This document shows positions 54,480-63,030 of a stretch of 64,000 nucleotides of DNA, piece after piece. Position 1 is the first letter of the stretch. Each line of letters opens with the position of its first letter. Below the pieces are notes generated by a model. The model did no database searches. It was given only the letters and a program-made list of their open reading frames with translations, and was not told where the DNA came from. Location: contig NZ_CP013234.1 of assembly GCF_001584185.1 (NCBI RefSeq), positions 4,588,001-4,652,000 on the forward strand, given 5' to 3'. This DNA comes from Collimonas pratensis (GTDB lineage: Bacteria > Pseudomonadota > Gammaproteobacteria > Burkholderiales > Burkholderiaceae_D). The position numbers were made by a program, and so were the translations under genes.

Positions 54480-55082
54480 CTAGCTCGGGATGTAGAGAGG
54501 GTAGAGAATATTTTCTTCGCGCGTGATGCGGTCTACCAGCACCTTGCCGAGATTTTCAAACTCGTCCTTGAAGGTGACGCGCGCATCGCGCGAGACGACC
54601 CATTCCTTGCCCTGGTATTTGTCGAAAAAATCAAACGCCACGCGGCCGATGCCATCCATTTCCCGTTTGTAGGAACGGTAGACATCGTGCAGCGCCGGAT
54701 CTTCCGCCAGGCTGCGCCGCATGTAGGAATACAGCTTGACGCCCTCGGTCAGCAAATGGCCGTACATCGCCATGCGCATCTCGCGCAAGGCGGCAGGCAC
54801 CGCGTCCCACTTGTCGGCGCTCATCTTGTTGGCCACCGTCGAGTACATCAGCAGCAGCGCCGCATGGTCCCCTTTCAATTGCGGGATCAGTTTTTCATCG
54901 TACTCGATCTGACTGCCGGCGCTTTTCGCCGGCTGCAGCGCCGCCCGCTCGGTCGCAGGCGGCGGTGCTGGTTTTCTGGCTGGCGGTACTGACTGCTGGC
55001 TGTGGGACTTTTTTACTGCGTCGTGCTTCTCCTCGTCGCGGGTACTGGTTGTGGGTTTGCTGAAAATTGTTTTAAGCCACAT
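54480..55082 (-). CDS. Hemerythrin HHE-domain protein
   Basis: This 200-residue cytosolic protein has a disordered, charged N terminus (about 1-60) and a four-helix hemerythrin-like domain. Candidate ligands are H in LKGDHAALLLMY, H and E in YGHLLTEGVKLYSYM and E in EFENLGKVLVDRITREENILYP. The usual HxxxE motif is only partly kept, so it may bind a di-iron centre with altered ligands. GAGG lies 6 nt before the ATG. A dyad matching the exopolysaccharide operator is about 90 bp upstream. Roles in oxygen, NO or iron stress are typical of the family. Confidence 0.75.
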   Translation of the reverse strand: MWLKTIFSKPTTSTRDEEKHDAVKKSHSQQSVPPARKPAPPPATERAALQPAKSAGSQIEYDEKLIPQLKGDHAALLLMYSTVANKMSADKWDAVPAALREMRMAMYGHLLTEGVKLYSYMRRSLAEDPALHDVYRSYKREMDGIGRVAFDFFDKYQGKEWVVSRDARVTFKDEFENLGKVLVDRITREENILYPLYIPS

Positions 55083-55171
55083 ATTCGACCTCGCCAGTTC
55101 ACGTACAGGAGTAATTATCGAAGTATTACCTACTTGTTATTATGATTGCCTATCAACAACAATAGTACATT

Positions 55172-55189
55172 AAATTCCACACGGAAATA
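55172..55189. promoter_or_regulatory. Dyad AAATTCC-N4-GGAAATA upstream of the hemerythrin gene
   Basis: This 18-bp site matches 12 of 14 half-site positions of TATTTCC-N4-GGAAATA. It is about 90 bp before the hemerythrin start. The perfect version is at 41815 and a 13/14 version at 56229. Confidence 0.5.
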
Positions 55190-55232
55190 GATTTCTCATT
55201 TGCAATTTAAAGGATTATTTTGTAGCTGGGCA

Positions 55233-55274
55233 GCTCCGGCCAAATCAAACCAAATCAAACTATCCGGCCGGAGC
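55233..55274. repeat. Hairpin enclosing a duplicated CAAATCAAAC
   Basis: GCTCCGGCC (55233-55241) is complementary to GGCCGGAGC (55266-55274). The loop contains two perfect copies of CAAATCAAAC (55241-55260). It stands downstream of the DUF3050 gene on the minus strand and has no T-run, so it is not a clear terminator. Confidence 0.55.
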
Positions 55275-55400
55275 AGCGTACTACACCTGCCGATACAGCG
55301 CTTTGCTCATAAAACCGCCACCGGCACTGGAAAATGACTTCGGCGGCGGATGCAATCTCTCCCGCCAGGTGCATCTGCAAGCGCTACCGGCAGCCCACTT

Positions 55401-56174
55401 TCAGGAGGGCGAATGCTGCAGCGCCACCAGCAGGCTGTCCCACAGCCGATGCCGCTCATCGATCGCCTGGATCCCGGCTTCCAGCACTTCACGCATCTGC
55501 ACCGGATCGTTGCCGGTGATCTCTTCGATCATGCGCTGCGCCGCCGGCCCGTGGTCGCCCGAATCCACTTCGATATGCCGCTCCAGGTAGAAATTGAGCT
55601 CGGGGACGGTTTCCGGCGCGATGCTCCAGCTTTTCAGCAGGGCCTGGAACATCTCGGGAATGACGTTTTCCCGGCCGTAGAAAAAACTGCCGACAACCTG
55701 GTGCGTCAGCCCGTCCTGGCAAGTGCTGATGGTCGCGCTAACAAAGCGCTGGATCGGCGCCAGCGCCTCCGCCCGCTTGAGCGCGGTGGCGACTGCATCG
55801 CCTTTCCTGATCATGTTCAGGAACTGGTTGATCTGCCGCGTCGAAGCGCCGATCTCTTTCATCGCTGACAGATACAGGTCAAAATGCGTCATCGCTCCCT
55901 TCGGCGTGATATCCGACTCTTCTCCCAGTACAATCTCGTTGATCAGGCGCGCGGCATTCGGATTGGCGGGCGGGTACCAGGGAATGGAGGTGGTGGTCAG
56001 ATCCATCTGCAGGCGCTTCACCAGCGACATGAAATCCCATACCGCAAAAACATGCCACTCCATGAACAGACGCAAATCGTCCTGGTTGCGGATGGCCGAA
56101 AAAACAGCATGATTGGTCAACAGATTGTGCTTTTCCTTCAGGGTTAACTGTAAGGATTCAATAGTCGTTGTCAT
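55401..56174 (-). CDS. DUF3050 family protein (heme-oxygenase-like fold)
   Basis: A 257-residue protein of the DUF3050 family, which belongs to the heme-oxygenase/TenA-like all-helical group and may be an iron-containing oxidase. Conserved parts are LFMEWHVFAVWDFMSLVKRLQ, NEIVLGEESD and YLERHIEVDSGDHGPAA, with His/Glu residues suited to metal binding (H in EWHVF, E in GEESD, H in ERHIE and DHGP). The start at 56174 has GGAG 5 nt upstream. A dyad related to the wecB-operon operator precedes it by 55 bp. Confidence 0.82.
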   Translation of the reverse strand: MTTTIESLQLTLKEKHNLLTNHAVFSAIRNQDDLRLFMEWHVFAVWDFMSLVKRLQMDLTTTSIPWYPPANPNAARLINEIVLGEESDITPKGAMTHFDLYLSAMKEIGASTRQINQFLNMIRKGDAVATALKRAEALAPIQRFVSATISTCQDGLTHQVVGSFFYGRENVIPEMFQALLKSWSIAPETVPELNFYLERHIEVDSGDHGPAAQRMIEEITGNDPVQMREVLEAGIQAIDERHRLWDSLLVALQHSPS

Positions 56175-56228
56175 GTCATCTCCATGAGAGGTTACACACA
56201 AATGTGTGCAAAACGACAATGACAGATA

Positions 56229-56246
56229 TATTTCCACATGGCAATA
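56229..56246. promoter_or_regulatory. Dyad TATTTCC-N4-GGCAATA upstream of the DUF3050 gene
   Basis: The site matches TATTTCC-N4-GGAAATA at 13 of 14 positions and lies 55 bp before the DUF3050 start on the minus strand. A second small palindrome, CACACA-AA-TGTGTG, is at 56195-56208 in the leader. Confidence 0.5.
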
Positions 56247-56361
56247 AATTGATGCTTATGAAAGAATGCCATGTCTAAAAAAAACCAGCTGACTGAGGTG
56301 TTCTGGCTTGGCTTTGCCATCGCCTGGCCGTTGGAAATTGCAGACCAGGATTAGTGGCGGC

Positions 56362-56790
56362 TCAGAACGATGCGCAAGTGCGGGTGAACAGCAAACCCAC
56401 CGAATCCTGATGGAACTGGCTGGTGTAGGCGCTGCGTATCTGCGCCAGGCGCGTCAGCGTGTCCGCCGTTTCGGTAGCGACGATGCGGACCACGAAACTG
56501 TCTTCCTGGATGGTCTTGCCGCTCGCCGCATCGCGCCATTGGCCGCGCGTGTCCCAAGTCGTCAGGCCATCCGGGAAACGCGGCGTCACGACGTCGGCCA
56601 TGAAGCCGGCGCGTTCGGCATCGGTTACCGGGCCGCGGCCGTTGATATCGCGCCCGAACAGCAGTTCGGCCTGCAGCTGGCTGCTGCCGCCAGCCTGTTT
56701 GCACAGATCGCCGCCGGCGCCTTCCGGCACGGTCACGCAGGCTGACACCAGCAGCGCGCAAAGCAAGGGGGTAATCAAGCTGAAACGCAT
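56362..56790 (-). CDS. DUF3574 lipoprotein
   Basis: This 142-residue lipoprotein has lipobox LVSAC (Cys18) and a mature domain QAELLFGRDINGRGPVTDAERAGFMADVVTPRFPDGLT (in part) characteristic of DUF3574. It may be an enzyme-like small alpha/beta fold; function unknown. The start at 56790 is chosen from the signal peptide. It is an isolated gene, divergent from the TonB-domain gene 87 bp away. Confidence 0.8.
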   Translation of the reverse strand: MRFSLITPLLCALLVSACVTVPEGAGGDLCKQAGGSSQLQAELLFGRDINGRGPVTDAERAGFMADVVTPRFPDGLTTWDTRGQWRDAASGKTIQEDSFVVRIVATETADTLTRLAQIRSAYTSQFHQDSVGLLFTRTCASF

Positions 56791-56877
56791 TGTGCTCTCC
56801 CGATGTTTATGGAATGCCACATGCTATATCTTAAACAAGAAAAGTGAGAGAGAATTGCTGCAGATAAGGATACACCC

Positions 56878-57141
56878 ATGAGTCTCATCGAAAAACTGCT
56901 TGCCAAAGCCGCGCCATCCAACTCCGCACCCGCCGCCGCACAAGCGGTCAAGGTCCTGGTGCGCGTATATCTCGACAGCGCGGGCCACGTGACCGATGTG
57001 GCGATCAGAAAAAGCTGCGGCGATCCGGAACTGGATGCGCGGGCGCAGCGCGAAATCGCAGTCATGCGCTTCCCCGGCAAGAGCCGCGGCGCAAAAACCT
57101 CACACAACTGGCATGACCTGACCTACACCATCCATCACTAG
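56878..57141 (+). CDS. Stand-alone TonB C-terminal-like domain protein
   Basis: An 87-residue protein whose residues about 22-85 fit the TonB C-terminal fold: VKVLVRVYLDSAGHVTDVAIRKSCGDPELDARA then MRFPG. It lacks the N-terminal membrane anchor and proline-rich linker of TonB, and no signal peptide is visible, so it would stay in the cytosol unless exported otherwise. AAGGAT is 7 nt before the ATG. It stands alone. Confidence 0.72.
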   Translation: MSLIEKLLAKAAPSNSAPAAAQAVKVLVRVYLDSAGHVTDVAIRKSCGDPELDARAQREIAVMRFPGKSRGAKTSHNWHDLTYTIHH

Positions 57142-57534
57142 TGACCTGAGTCAGAACACTGGCCACACCGCAGTCTTGTCGTTCTGCCAGCGGATTTATA
57201 TTCCTCCCGCACTACCCCGCCGATAGCCGCTCTCCCCCGGCGCTTTCACTCTGTGCGGACCGCCTTTTCAATGCCCCGCCTTTTTCCCGCATATCGAAAT
57301 GCGAATGGCGGCTATTGAACCCTCATGATGGATTCGCGCCTGTCCATACCCTAAGCTGTCTTCGCCGAACTGATCTTCTTTGCAAATGACGAGCAGTCCA
57401 GCAGCCAAGGTTCGGTGTGCGGTTGCTGGCAATTCAAAAACATAACACGAGACACCCTGTGGACGGTCGGCTAACGGTCGATGAAACGCCGGTTACCGGC
57501 CGCTGCAGCGGACATACAAAGGAGCAGCTCGATC
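57142..57534. other. Upstream region of the purine permease gene
   Basis: This 393-bp gap contains no supported gene. AAAGGAGC precedes the permease start by about 9 nt. No purine-riboswitch-like core or clear promoter was recognised. Confidence 0.45.
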
Positions 57535-58923
57535 ATGATGGAACAACAACTCCAGTCCCAGCCTGTCGTGGGCCTGGACGAACCTATCGCCGTCGCCGGA
57601 AGTAAAATCGACCAGTACTTTCAGATTACCGCGCGCGGCAGTACCCAGCGCCGTGAAGTCATCGCCGGCATCACCACCTTCCTGGCCATGGTGTACTCCG
57701 TTTTCGTCGTGCCGAGCATGCTGGGCAGAGCCGGTTTCGACGTCAGCGCGGTATTCGTTGCCGTCTGCCTGACCACCGCTTTCGGTTCGCTGCTGATGGG
57801 CCTGTGGGCGCGCCTGCCGATCGCCGTCGGCTGCGCCATTTCGCTGACCGCCTTTACCGCCTTCGGCCTGGTGCTCGGCAAAGGCCTGTCGCCTTCGGTC
57901 GCCCTCGGCGCCGTATTCCTGATGGGACTGGTGTTCACCGCGATTTCCGTCACTGGGATCCGCTCCTGGATCCTGCAAAACCTGCCGGCCGGCGTTGCCC
58001 ATGGCACCGGTGTCGGCATCGGCCTGTTCCTGCTGCTGATCGCTTCCAGCGATGTCGGCCTGGTGGTCAAGAATGCCGGCCCTGGCTTGCCGGTGGCGCT
58101 CGGCCATATCACTGCGTTTCCAGTCGTCATGAGCATCGTCGGCCTGGCTGCCATCTTCGGCCTGGAGCGCCGCCGCGTACCAGGCGGCATCCTGCTGGTG
58201 GTGGTCTCGCTGTCATTGATCGGCCTGATCTTCGATCCGGCAGTCAAGTTCACCGGCATCTTCTCCATGCCCGCACTGAGCTCGCCTGGCCATGCCAGCC
58301 TGATCGGCTCGATGGACATCAAGGGCGCACTCAGCATGACCGTGCTGCCTAGCGTACTGGCGCTGGTAATGACTGCCGTATTCGACGCCACCGGCACCAT
58401 CCGCGCGGTTGCCGGCCAAGCGGGACAAGTCAATGAAAAAGGCTATATCCACAATGGCGGCAAGGCCCTCACAGCCGATTCTCTGAGCTCGATTTTCGCT
58501 GGCCTGGTCGGCGGCGCTCCTGCTGCCGCGTATATCGAATCGACGGTCGGCACCGCCGCCGGCGCCCGCACCGGCCTGACCGCCGTCGTTGTCGGCCTGC
58601 TGTTCCTGGCCGTGATTTTCTTCTCGCCGCTGGCAGGCCTGGTGCCTTCCTACGCAACGGCGCCGGCACTGATGTACGTCGGCCTGCTGATGCTGGGCAG
58701 CGTCAGCCGCATGCACATGGACGACATGGTCGACGCCATGTCCGGCCTGCTGTGCGCAGTCTTCATCGTCCTCACCTGCAACATCGTCACCGGCATCATG
58801 CTCGGCTTCTGCACCCTGGTGATCGGCCGCGTGGTGTCTGGCGAGTTCCGCAAGCTGAACGTCGGCACGGTCGCAATTGCGATTGCCCTGGCAGTCTTCT
58901 ATGCAGGCGGTTGGGCAATTTAA
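57535..58923 (+). CDS. NCS2-family purine permease (AzgA-like)
   Basis: This 462-residue permease of the adenine/guanine/hypoxanthine branch has 12-14 membrane helices, the N-terminal [17 protein letters not shown], and the substrate-site motif [26 protein letters not shown] in helix 9-10, close to AzgA/GhxP/AdeQ. The ATG at 57535 (then another ATG) is chosen by the upstream AGGAG; an earlier in-frame ATG at 57481 would extend it by 18 residues. Specific base not determined. It ends before a strong terminator. Confidence 0.9.
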   Translation: MMEQQLQSQPVVGLDEPIAVAGSKIDQYFQITARGSTQRREVIAGITTFLAMVYSVFVVPSMLGRAGFDVSAVFVAVCLTTAFGSLLMGLWARLPIAVGCAISLTAFTAFGLVLGKGLSPSVALGAVFLMGLVFTAISVTGIRSWILQNLPAGVAHGTGVGIGLFLLLIASSDVGLVVKNAGPGLPVALGHITAFPVVMSIVGLAAIFGLERRRVPGGILLVVVSLSLIGLIFDPAVKFTGIFSMPALSSPGHASLIGSMDIKGALSMTVLPSVLALVMTAVFDATGTIRAVAGQAGQVNEKGYIHNGGKALTADSLSSIFAGLVGGAPAAAYIESTVGTAAGARTGLTAVVVGLLFLAVIFFSPLAGLVPSYATAPALMYVGLLMLGSVSRMHMDDMVDAMSGLLCAVFIVLTCNIVTGIMLGFCTLVIGRVVSGEFRKLNVGTVAIAIALAVFYAGGWAI

Positions 58924-58980
58924 GACATAGCAAATCCAGGTAACTTCGACTCTTTGGGTCTCCTTGAATAGTCGATTGAC

Positions 58981-59012
58981 GGCAGCGCCTCCCCCGGAGC
59001 GCTGCCTTTTTT
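58981..59012 (+). terminator. Intrinsic terminator after the purine permease
   Basis: GGCAGCGC and GCGCTGCC form an 8-bp stem with a C-rich loop, followed by six Ts. Confidence 0.85.
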
Positions 59013-59126
59013 GTTTCTGGAAGCATGGATTTCTGAGCAATGCAGATAAGGTGATCTCACCGGGAGCGGCTTCAATGTGATATCGTCTCAGCAATACCTG
59101 ACTGTCTGATGACAAAGGAGCTGCCA

Positions 59127-59264
59127 ATGAAATACGTGATTACTCTCGGTTGTTTAGCTGGCGCCCTGGCCATGTATGTGCTTGGATCAGATACTGGCGT
59201 GACCGCTTTCTTTGTTGCCGGCATAGGGCTTGAGATCTGTGCCTGGAAAAGAGTATCCAAGTAA
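59127..59264 (+). CDS. Small hydrophobic membrane protein (45 aa)
   Basis: This 45-codon reading frame has a strong ribosome site (AAAGGAG, 59114-59120) 6 nt before the ATG. The product is almost wholly hydrophobic, MKYVITLGCLAGALAMYVLG then TAFFVAGIGLEICAW, and ends in basic KRVSK, so it is probably a one- or two-helix inner-membrane peptide. No homologue is recognised. The strong ribosome site makes translation likely. Confidence 0.6.
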   Translation: MKYVITLGCLAGALAMYVLGSDTGVTAFFVAGIGLEICAWKRVSK

Positions 59265-59535
59265 TTCCCGATCCAGAGATGCACGTCCCCTCTCCGCCAT
59301 CTCCACCCAAAACACCACCTTTCCGCTGATCCCGAAAGACCGCAATACCCTGCAGTGGAAGCAATGCATTGCCTGGCTGGTTGGCAGCCTGGCCATGCCC
59401 TTCGCGGCAGATCCGTTCGTCCGCGAAGCGGCGCCTGATATCGGCTTCGATTTTCCCGTCATCCTGGTGTTCGGCATTGCCTGGGCAGCGGCCAGTTTCT
59501 TTCTTCATCGCTTTATCAAAAGCAATCTCCGCTAG
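59239..59535 (+). CDS. Possible small two-helix membrane protein
   Basis: A reading frame of about 99 codons that overlaps the end of the preceding small gene. Its C-terminal half has two hydrophobic segments (QCIAWLVGSLAMPFAAD and FPVILVFGIAWAAASFFLH) and ends HRFIKSNLR, as in real small membrane proteins, while the first 35 residues look non-coding. The start could be GTG 59239 or TTG 59230; neither has a convincing ribosome site except for coupling to the upstream gene. Confidence 0.4.
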   Translation: MPGKEYPSNSRSRDARPLSAISTQNTTFPLIPKDRNTLQWKQCIAWLVGSLAMPFAADPFVREAAPDIGFDFPVILVFGIAWAAASFFLHRFIKSNLR

Positions 59536-59595
59536 CAGCTGAGCACGCGTCTTCTCTATAGATCCTCCTGACAAGCAGCGTCTTCATTCCAGGCT

Positions 59596-60012
59596 TTAAC
59601 TGTCCTTGTTGAAAGCTGGCCCCTTGCGCGATTTCAGGTAGAGCACCAAGTCGGCAAAGCTGATATAGCCGCTGCCGTTACGATCGATTTCCTTGAAGTG
59701 GTCGGCCACGTAACCAAAACCTGCAGCTTTGGCATCGGCAAGCGAGAGCAGATGGGTCGATGGATCGGCGGCGGCGTCGAAACGCTTCTTCAGGTTGCCG
59801 ATGGCCTGGTTGCGCAGGGCTTGGCCGTGCAGCTCGGGACGGCTGGTCCCTGGCTCATCCGGCGGCGGCTTCGGCAGCATGTCGCCAACCTTGATCAGCC
59901 GTGCTGCGCCGGCATCGGGAACCAGCAGCGCGTATTCGGCGGCAGATGACGATGAAACGCACATCACTGCAGCAACGATGGCCATGATGGCTGGTGCGTG
60001 TAGAGATTTCAT
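59596..60012 (-). CDS. Exported EF-hand protein
   Basis: This 138-residue protein has a signal peptide ending at SSAAE and a C-terminal calcium-binding loop DRNGSGYISFADL (DxNxSGxI pattern) near residues 115-127. AGGA precedes ATG 60012 by 5 nt. A single clear loop is visible; a partner EF-hand may be degenerate. It lies 38 bp downstream of the S10 peptidase gene on the same strand, so it is likely co-transcribed and could act as a calcium sensor or stabiliser for it; that link is inference. Confidence 0.78.
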   Translation of the reverse strand: MKSLHAPAIMAIVAAVMCVSSSSAAEYALLVPDAGAARLIKVGDMLPKPPPDEPGTSRPELHGQALRNQAIGNLKKRFDAAADPSTHLLSLADAKAAGFGYVADHFKEIDRNGSGYISFADLVLYLKSRKGPAFNKDS

Positions 60013-60050
60013 AGGTTTCCTGTATAAAATTTGACGAAAGCCGGGGCAGA

Positions 60051-61733
60051 TCAATGTACTGTCGAGGCGCCGCTATAGAAGCCGTCGATCGCCTGCTTCA
60101 TCGGCGCACGCGATGCTTGCGTCAGGTAAATCATATGTCCGCCCGGGAAAATCTTTACCGGAACCGTCGCCGTCAGGCCGGCCCCTGCCAGATCAAGTTC
60201 AGTCTGGTGGAATGGGGTTCTCAGGTCATGATACCCGCCAAAGACAACCACTTTCAAGTCGGGATGCAGGGTCAGCACTTCCAGCAGGTCGGGGATCGAG
60301 CTCGGGCTGTTCGATTTGTCGTCGCCATGGTTCCAGTTCCATTGGTTGATGGGCGCATTGGGCTCGACCGCGTAAGCCGTCTGGCTGCTATATCCAAGAA
60401 ATTGCGGCAGGAAAGACTTGATCTGGTTGGCAAACGCCAGGTTGTTGTAGTTGCTGCCGCCATAGCTGGTGTTGGCCGGCGTGTTGACCAGTCCGTTATA
60501 GGCATCCATGTGGCTCGAATCCATGCCCAGGATCGCGCCGGAGAATGTATCGGGATCCATGTCAAAGGTGTTTGCCCAATCGGTCGTGCCGATGCCGCTC
60601 CAGCCGGCCAGCGCCGGCAGCAGTGTCGTGTCCGGCGGCGCATATGGCGTACCGTAGTTGGCAAAATTATTGGCGCTCACCCAGGTCTGGAAAGCCGCAT
60701 CCGCTGGCGCATATGTTTGCGTGGCGAACTGGCGGCTGCCGTTGACATAATCGGACAGCAGCAGCTGGTTCGGGTTACTTCCCTTGTTGCGCGAATACGC
60801 TACCGCCGCGTAGCTAGGGAAAAAGCCGACGCAGTTAGCGCTGCCGCCATACAGGAAATCGGCAGAGCCGTCGCAGTTGGTCTTGTAACTGAGAATCGGC
60901 GAATTCATGATGATGCCGGTCAGGGCCGGTCCTCCCTGTCCCGGGCTGCCGGCTTCTTCAATCAGCTTGGCCAGCACCGGCGTACGGATGCCGCCGTACG
61001 ATTCGCCGTACAGATATTTCGGCGAGGTCTGGCGATTGTTGACCTTGACGTACTCGGCAATGAAATCACGGAACGCCGCGGCATCCGCATCGACACCCCA
61101 GAAGTCCGCATTCTTGTGCGGCGCAATCGCTTCCGAATAGCCGGTGCCGGTGGCATCCACGAACACTAGGTCGGAATCGTTGAGCATGGTCACATCATTG
61201 TCGATCAGCGGGAAGCTGGTGGGCTGGCTGGCAAGCGCTGCCGGCGTCAGGCTGGCCTCGTCCACCTGCAAGGTTTTAGGGCCCCAGGAACCGAGGTGCA
61301 GCCAGATGGTCGATGAACCCGGACCGCCGTTATAGAAGAATGTCACCGGGCGCGTGCCGAGCGGCTGGCCGTCGAGCGTATAAGCGACGTAAAAAAACGA
61401 GACTTCCTGGTCCTGCGGCTGGCCGGCAACCGCCGGCGCGCTGGCGGTCAGGTGCCCTGCCGTGGCGGTATAACTGACGGCCTGGCCGCCGAGCGTGATG
61501 CTGTGGTGCGTGACAGCGGCATTCTCGGTAGCGCTCGGTAGCGCGGCAGTGCCGTCCGTCGCGTAGGCCACCGGATCGGTATAAAGCTGGTCGGCGCCGG
61601 CCACGGAATTTGGAGAGCCTGCGTTACCCTGCTTGGCATCGTCGCCGCCACCGCCGCAACCTGCCAGCGCAAGCACCGCAAGCATACTCAGATTAAGCAC
61701 CACCATCCTGGACGACCGCTGAAAATCACGCAT
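60051..61733 (-). CDS. S10-family serine carboxypeptidase-like lipoprotein
   Basis: This 560-residue secreted peptidase has lipobox ALAGC (near residue 25) followed by a Gly/Asp stretch. The S10 alpha/beta-hydrolase motifs are FYNGGPGSSTIWLH (oxyanion hole), GESYGGIRTP (catalytic Ser), VVVFGGYHDLRTPF (Asp) and FPGGHMIYL (His), a complete triad. AGGAGA is 7 nt before ATG 61733; an ATG two codons earlier is too close to that site. Such enzymes remove C-terminal residues at acidic pH and are less common in bacteria than in eukaryotes. Confidence 0.88.
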   Translation of the reverse strand: MRDFQRSSRMVVLNLSMLAVLALAGCGGGGDDAKQGNAGSPNSVAGADQLYTDPVAYATDGTAALPSATENAAVTHHSITLGGQAVSYTATAGHLTASAPAVAGQPQDQEVSFFYVAYTLDGQPLGTRPVTFFYNGGPGSSTIWLHLGSWGPKTLQVDEASLTPAALASQPTSFPLIDNDVTMLNDSDLVFVDATGTGYSEAIAPHKNADFWGVDADAAAFRDFIAEYVKVNNRQTSPKYLYGESYGGIRTPVLAKLIEEAGSPGQGGPALTGIIMNSPILSYKTNCDGSADFLYGGSANCVGFFPSYAAVAYSRNKGSNPNQLLLSDYVNGSRQFATQTYAPADAAFQTWVSANNFANYGTPYAPPDTTLLPALAGWSGIGTTDWANTFDMDPDTFSGAILGMDSSHMDAYNGLVNTPANTSYGGSNYNNLAFANQIKSFLPQFLGYSSQTAYAVEPNAPINQWNWNHGDDKSNSPSSIPDLLEVLTLHPDLKVVVFGGYHDLRTPFHQTELDLAGAGLTATVPVKIFPGGHMIYLTQASRAPMKQAIDGFYSGASTVH

Positions 61734-61930
61734 GTACATTCTCCTAATATTCCCGCTTAAATTCCCATTTAAAAATGGCGCAGAGATCGTTGAGCCACCC
61801 GCCTGTTGCAGGAGTCCTTATAAGTGATGCCCGCCAAGGCAAAAGAAGGGGCCATCAAGCGACCCTATTATTTGTAACAGTTTGTCACCAGAATGCGGCA
61901 GATAAATAGTAGCCCGATTATTCTGGCGCG

Positions 61931-62383
61931 CTATTCCAGCACCCCTTCCTGCTCACGCAGCCACCAGGCGAGCCAGCCCAGGATCACCGCCGGCGCCAGG
62001 CTGGTCGCCAGCAAATTGACCAGCGCTTGCCGCGACTCTGCCATGCCGGAGCCGAACAGCAGCAGCCAGCCCGCACCCGGCAGCACGGCCTGCGCCTGCA
62101 TCAGCGCCAGCCACAGCATGGTGGCCGCGCTGACCACCAGCCCGTACAGGCCAAGCCAAGGCAAGGCGGTTGCCAGCCAGGCCGGCAGCACTGAAGCAAC
62201 TACATGGCGCGGCAACGCTACCGCCAACCGCCGCGCCGCGTCAGCCTGCGGCGGTAGTTGCTGCATCAGGGCAGCGGAGAATCCTTGATCCGCCGTTTCA
62301 TCCAGGGCCGCCTGCTGCTGCAGCAGTGCAGCCAGCCAGTCTTCGCCAGCGGCTGCGGCATGCATGGGAGGGGTAGTTTTCAT
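61931..62383 (-). CDS. Membrane protein coupled to an ECF sigma factor (possible anti-sigma)
   Basis: This 150-residue protein has a soluble N-terminal ~65 residues and two or three membrane helices (about 68-98, 105-115 and 124-142). Its ATG overlaps the sigma stop (ATGA at 62380-62383), the usual position of an anti-sigma gene. It lacks the HxxxCxxC zinc motif of classical ZAS anti-sigma proteins, so its role is uncertain. An upstream extension of the frame lies inside the sigma gene and is not supported. Confidence 0.75.
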   Translation of the reverse strand: MKTTPPMHAAAAGEDWLAALLQQQAALDETADQGFSAALMQQLPPQADAARRLAVALPRHVVASVLPAWLATALPWLGLYGLVVSAATMLWLALMQAQAVLPGAGWLLLFGSGMAESRQALVNLLATSLAPAVILGWLAWWLREQEGVLE

Positions 62384-63024
62384 TTGCACTGCTCCATGGT
62401 GTTGCGCGGGGCCCAGGCCGCAAGCGCCGTTTCCAGCTTGGCGCGGCCGCGCAATAAATGGGTTTTGAGGGTGCCCAGCGGGCAGCCCAGGGCTTCCGCG
62501 GCTTCGGCGTGCGAGAGATCGCCCCAATAACTCAGCACGATAGCTTGCCGCTCGGCTTCGCTCAGCACCGCGAGCGCGCGCTGCATATCCAGCGACAACG
62601 CCACCGCATCGCTCAAAGGCAGGGCCTGGCTCACCTGCGCCAGCACATCGGCAGAGACCTGATGCTCATCCGCCGCTTCGTGCAAAGCCTGAGTCTGGGC
62701 CTGCAGCTGCGCATCGCCGCGCCGCCGCTGTTCCAGAAACACATTGGTGGCGATACGGATCAGCCAGGTGCGAAAGCGGGCTTCACCGCGGAAACCGTCC
62801 AGCTTCTGATAAGCGCGTAAAAAGGTCTCCTGCGCCAGCTCATCCGCCCAGGCTGCATCACCACCGGCCAGGCGCCGCAGCAGCGCCCGCACCACGCCTT
62901 GGTGACGGCCTACCAGCAGCGCGAAAGCGCGCCGGTCGTCATACTGGCGCACCCGCTGCAGCAGGGCCAGGTCGGGATCTTCAGGCAACTGCCTTGCGGG
63001 CAGCACGGCGACGTCGGCCTTCAC
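62380..63024 (-). CDS. ECF RNA polymerase sigma factor
   Basis: This 214-residue sigma-70 family protein has region 2 (AFALLVGRHQGVVRALLRRL, WADELAQETFLRAYQKLDGF) and region 4 (LSEAERQAIVLSYWGDLSHAEAAEALGCPLGTLKTHLLRGRAKLE, in parts) joined by a linker with an HEAADEHQ stretch. Region 3 is absent, as in ECF sigmas. The gene stands between a DUF6249 gene and the membrane partner in one minus-strand operon. The start at 63024 leaves 6 nt to the preceding stop. Confidence 0.9.
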   Translation of the reverse strand: MKADVAVLPARQLPEDPDLALLQRVRQYDDRRAFALLVGRHQGVVRALLRRLAGGDAAWADELAQETFLRAYQKLDGFRGEARFRTWLIRIATNVFLEQRRRGDAQLQAQTQALHEAADEHQVSADVLAQVSQALPLSDAVALSLDMQRALAVLSEAERQAIVLSYWGDLSHAEAAEALGCPLGTLKTHLLRGRAKLETALAAWAPRNTMEQCK

Positions 63025-63030
63025 CGGGAG

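Larger units (their letters stand above)
55083..55400. other. AT-rich intergenic region upstream of the hemerythrin gene
   Basis: There is no gene in this 318-bp stretch. It contains the dyad at 55172-55189 and the hairpin at 55233-55274, listed separately. The segment 55110-55225 is strongly AT-rich and probably holds the minus-strand hemerythrin promoter. Confidence 0.5.

Noticed and set aside
59140..59574. 144-codon minus-strand frame over the small membrane genes
   Set aside because: No domain, charged low-complexity product; the plus strand has a strong ribosome site and hydrophobic products.
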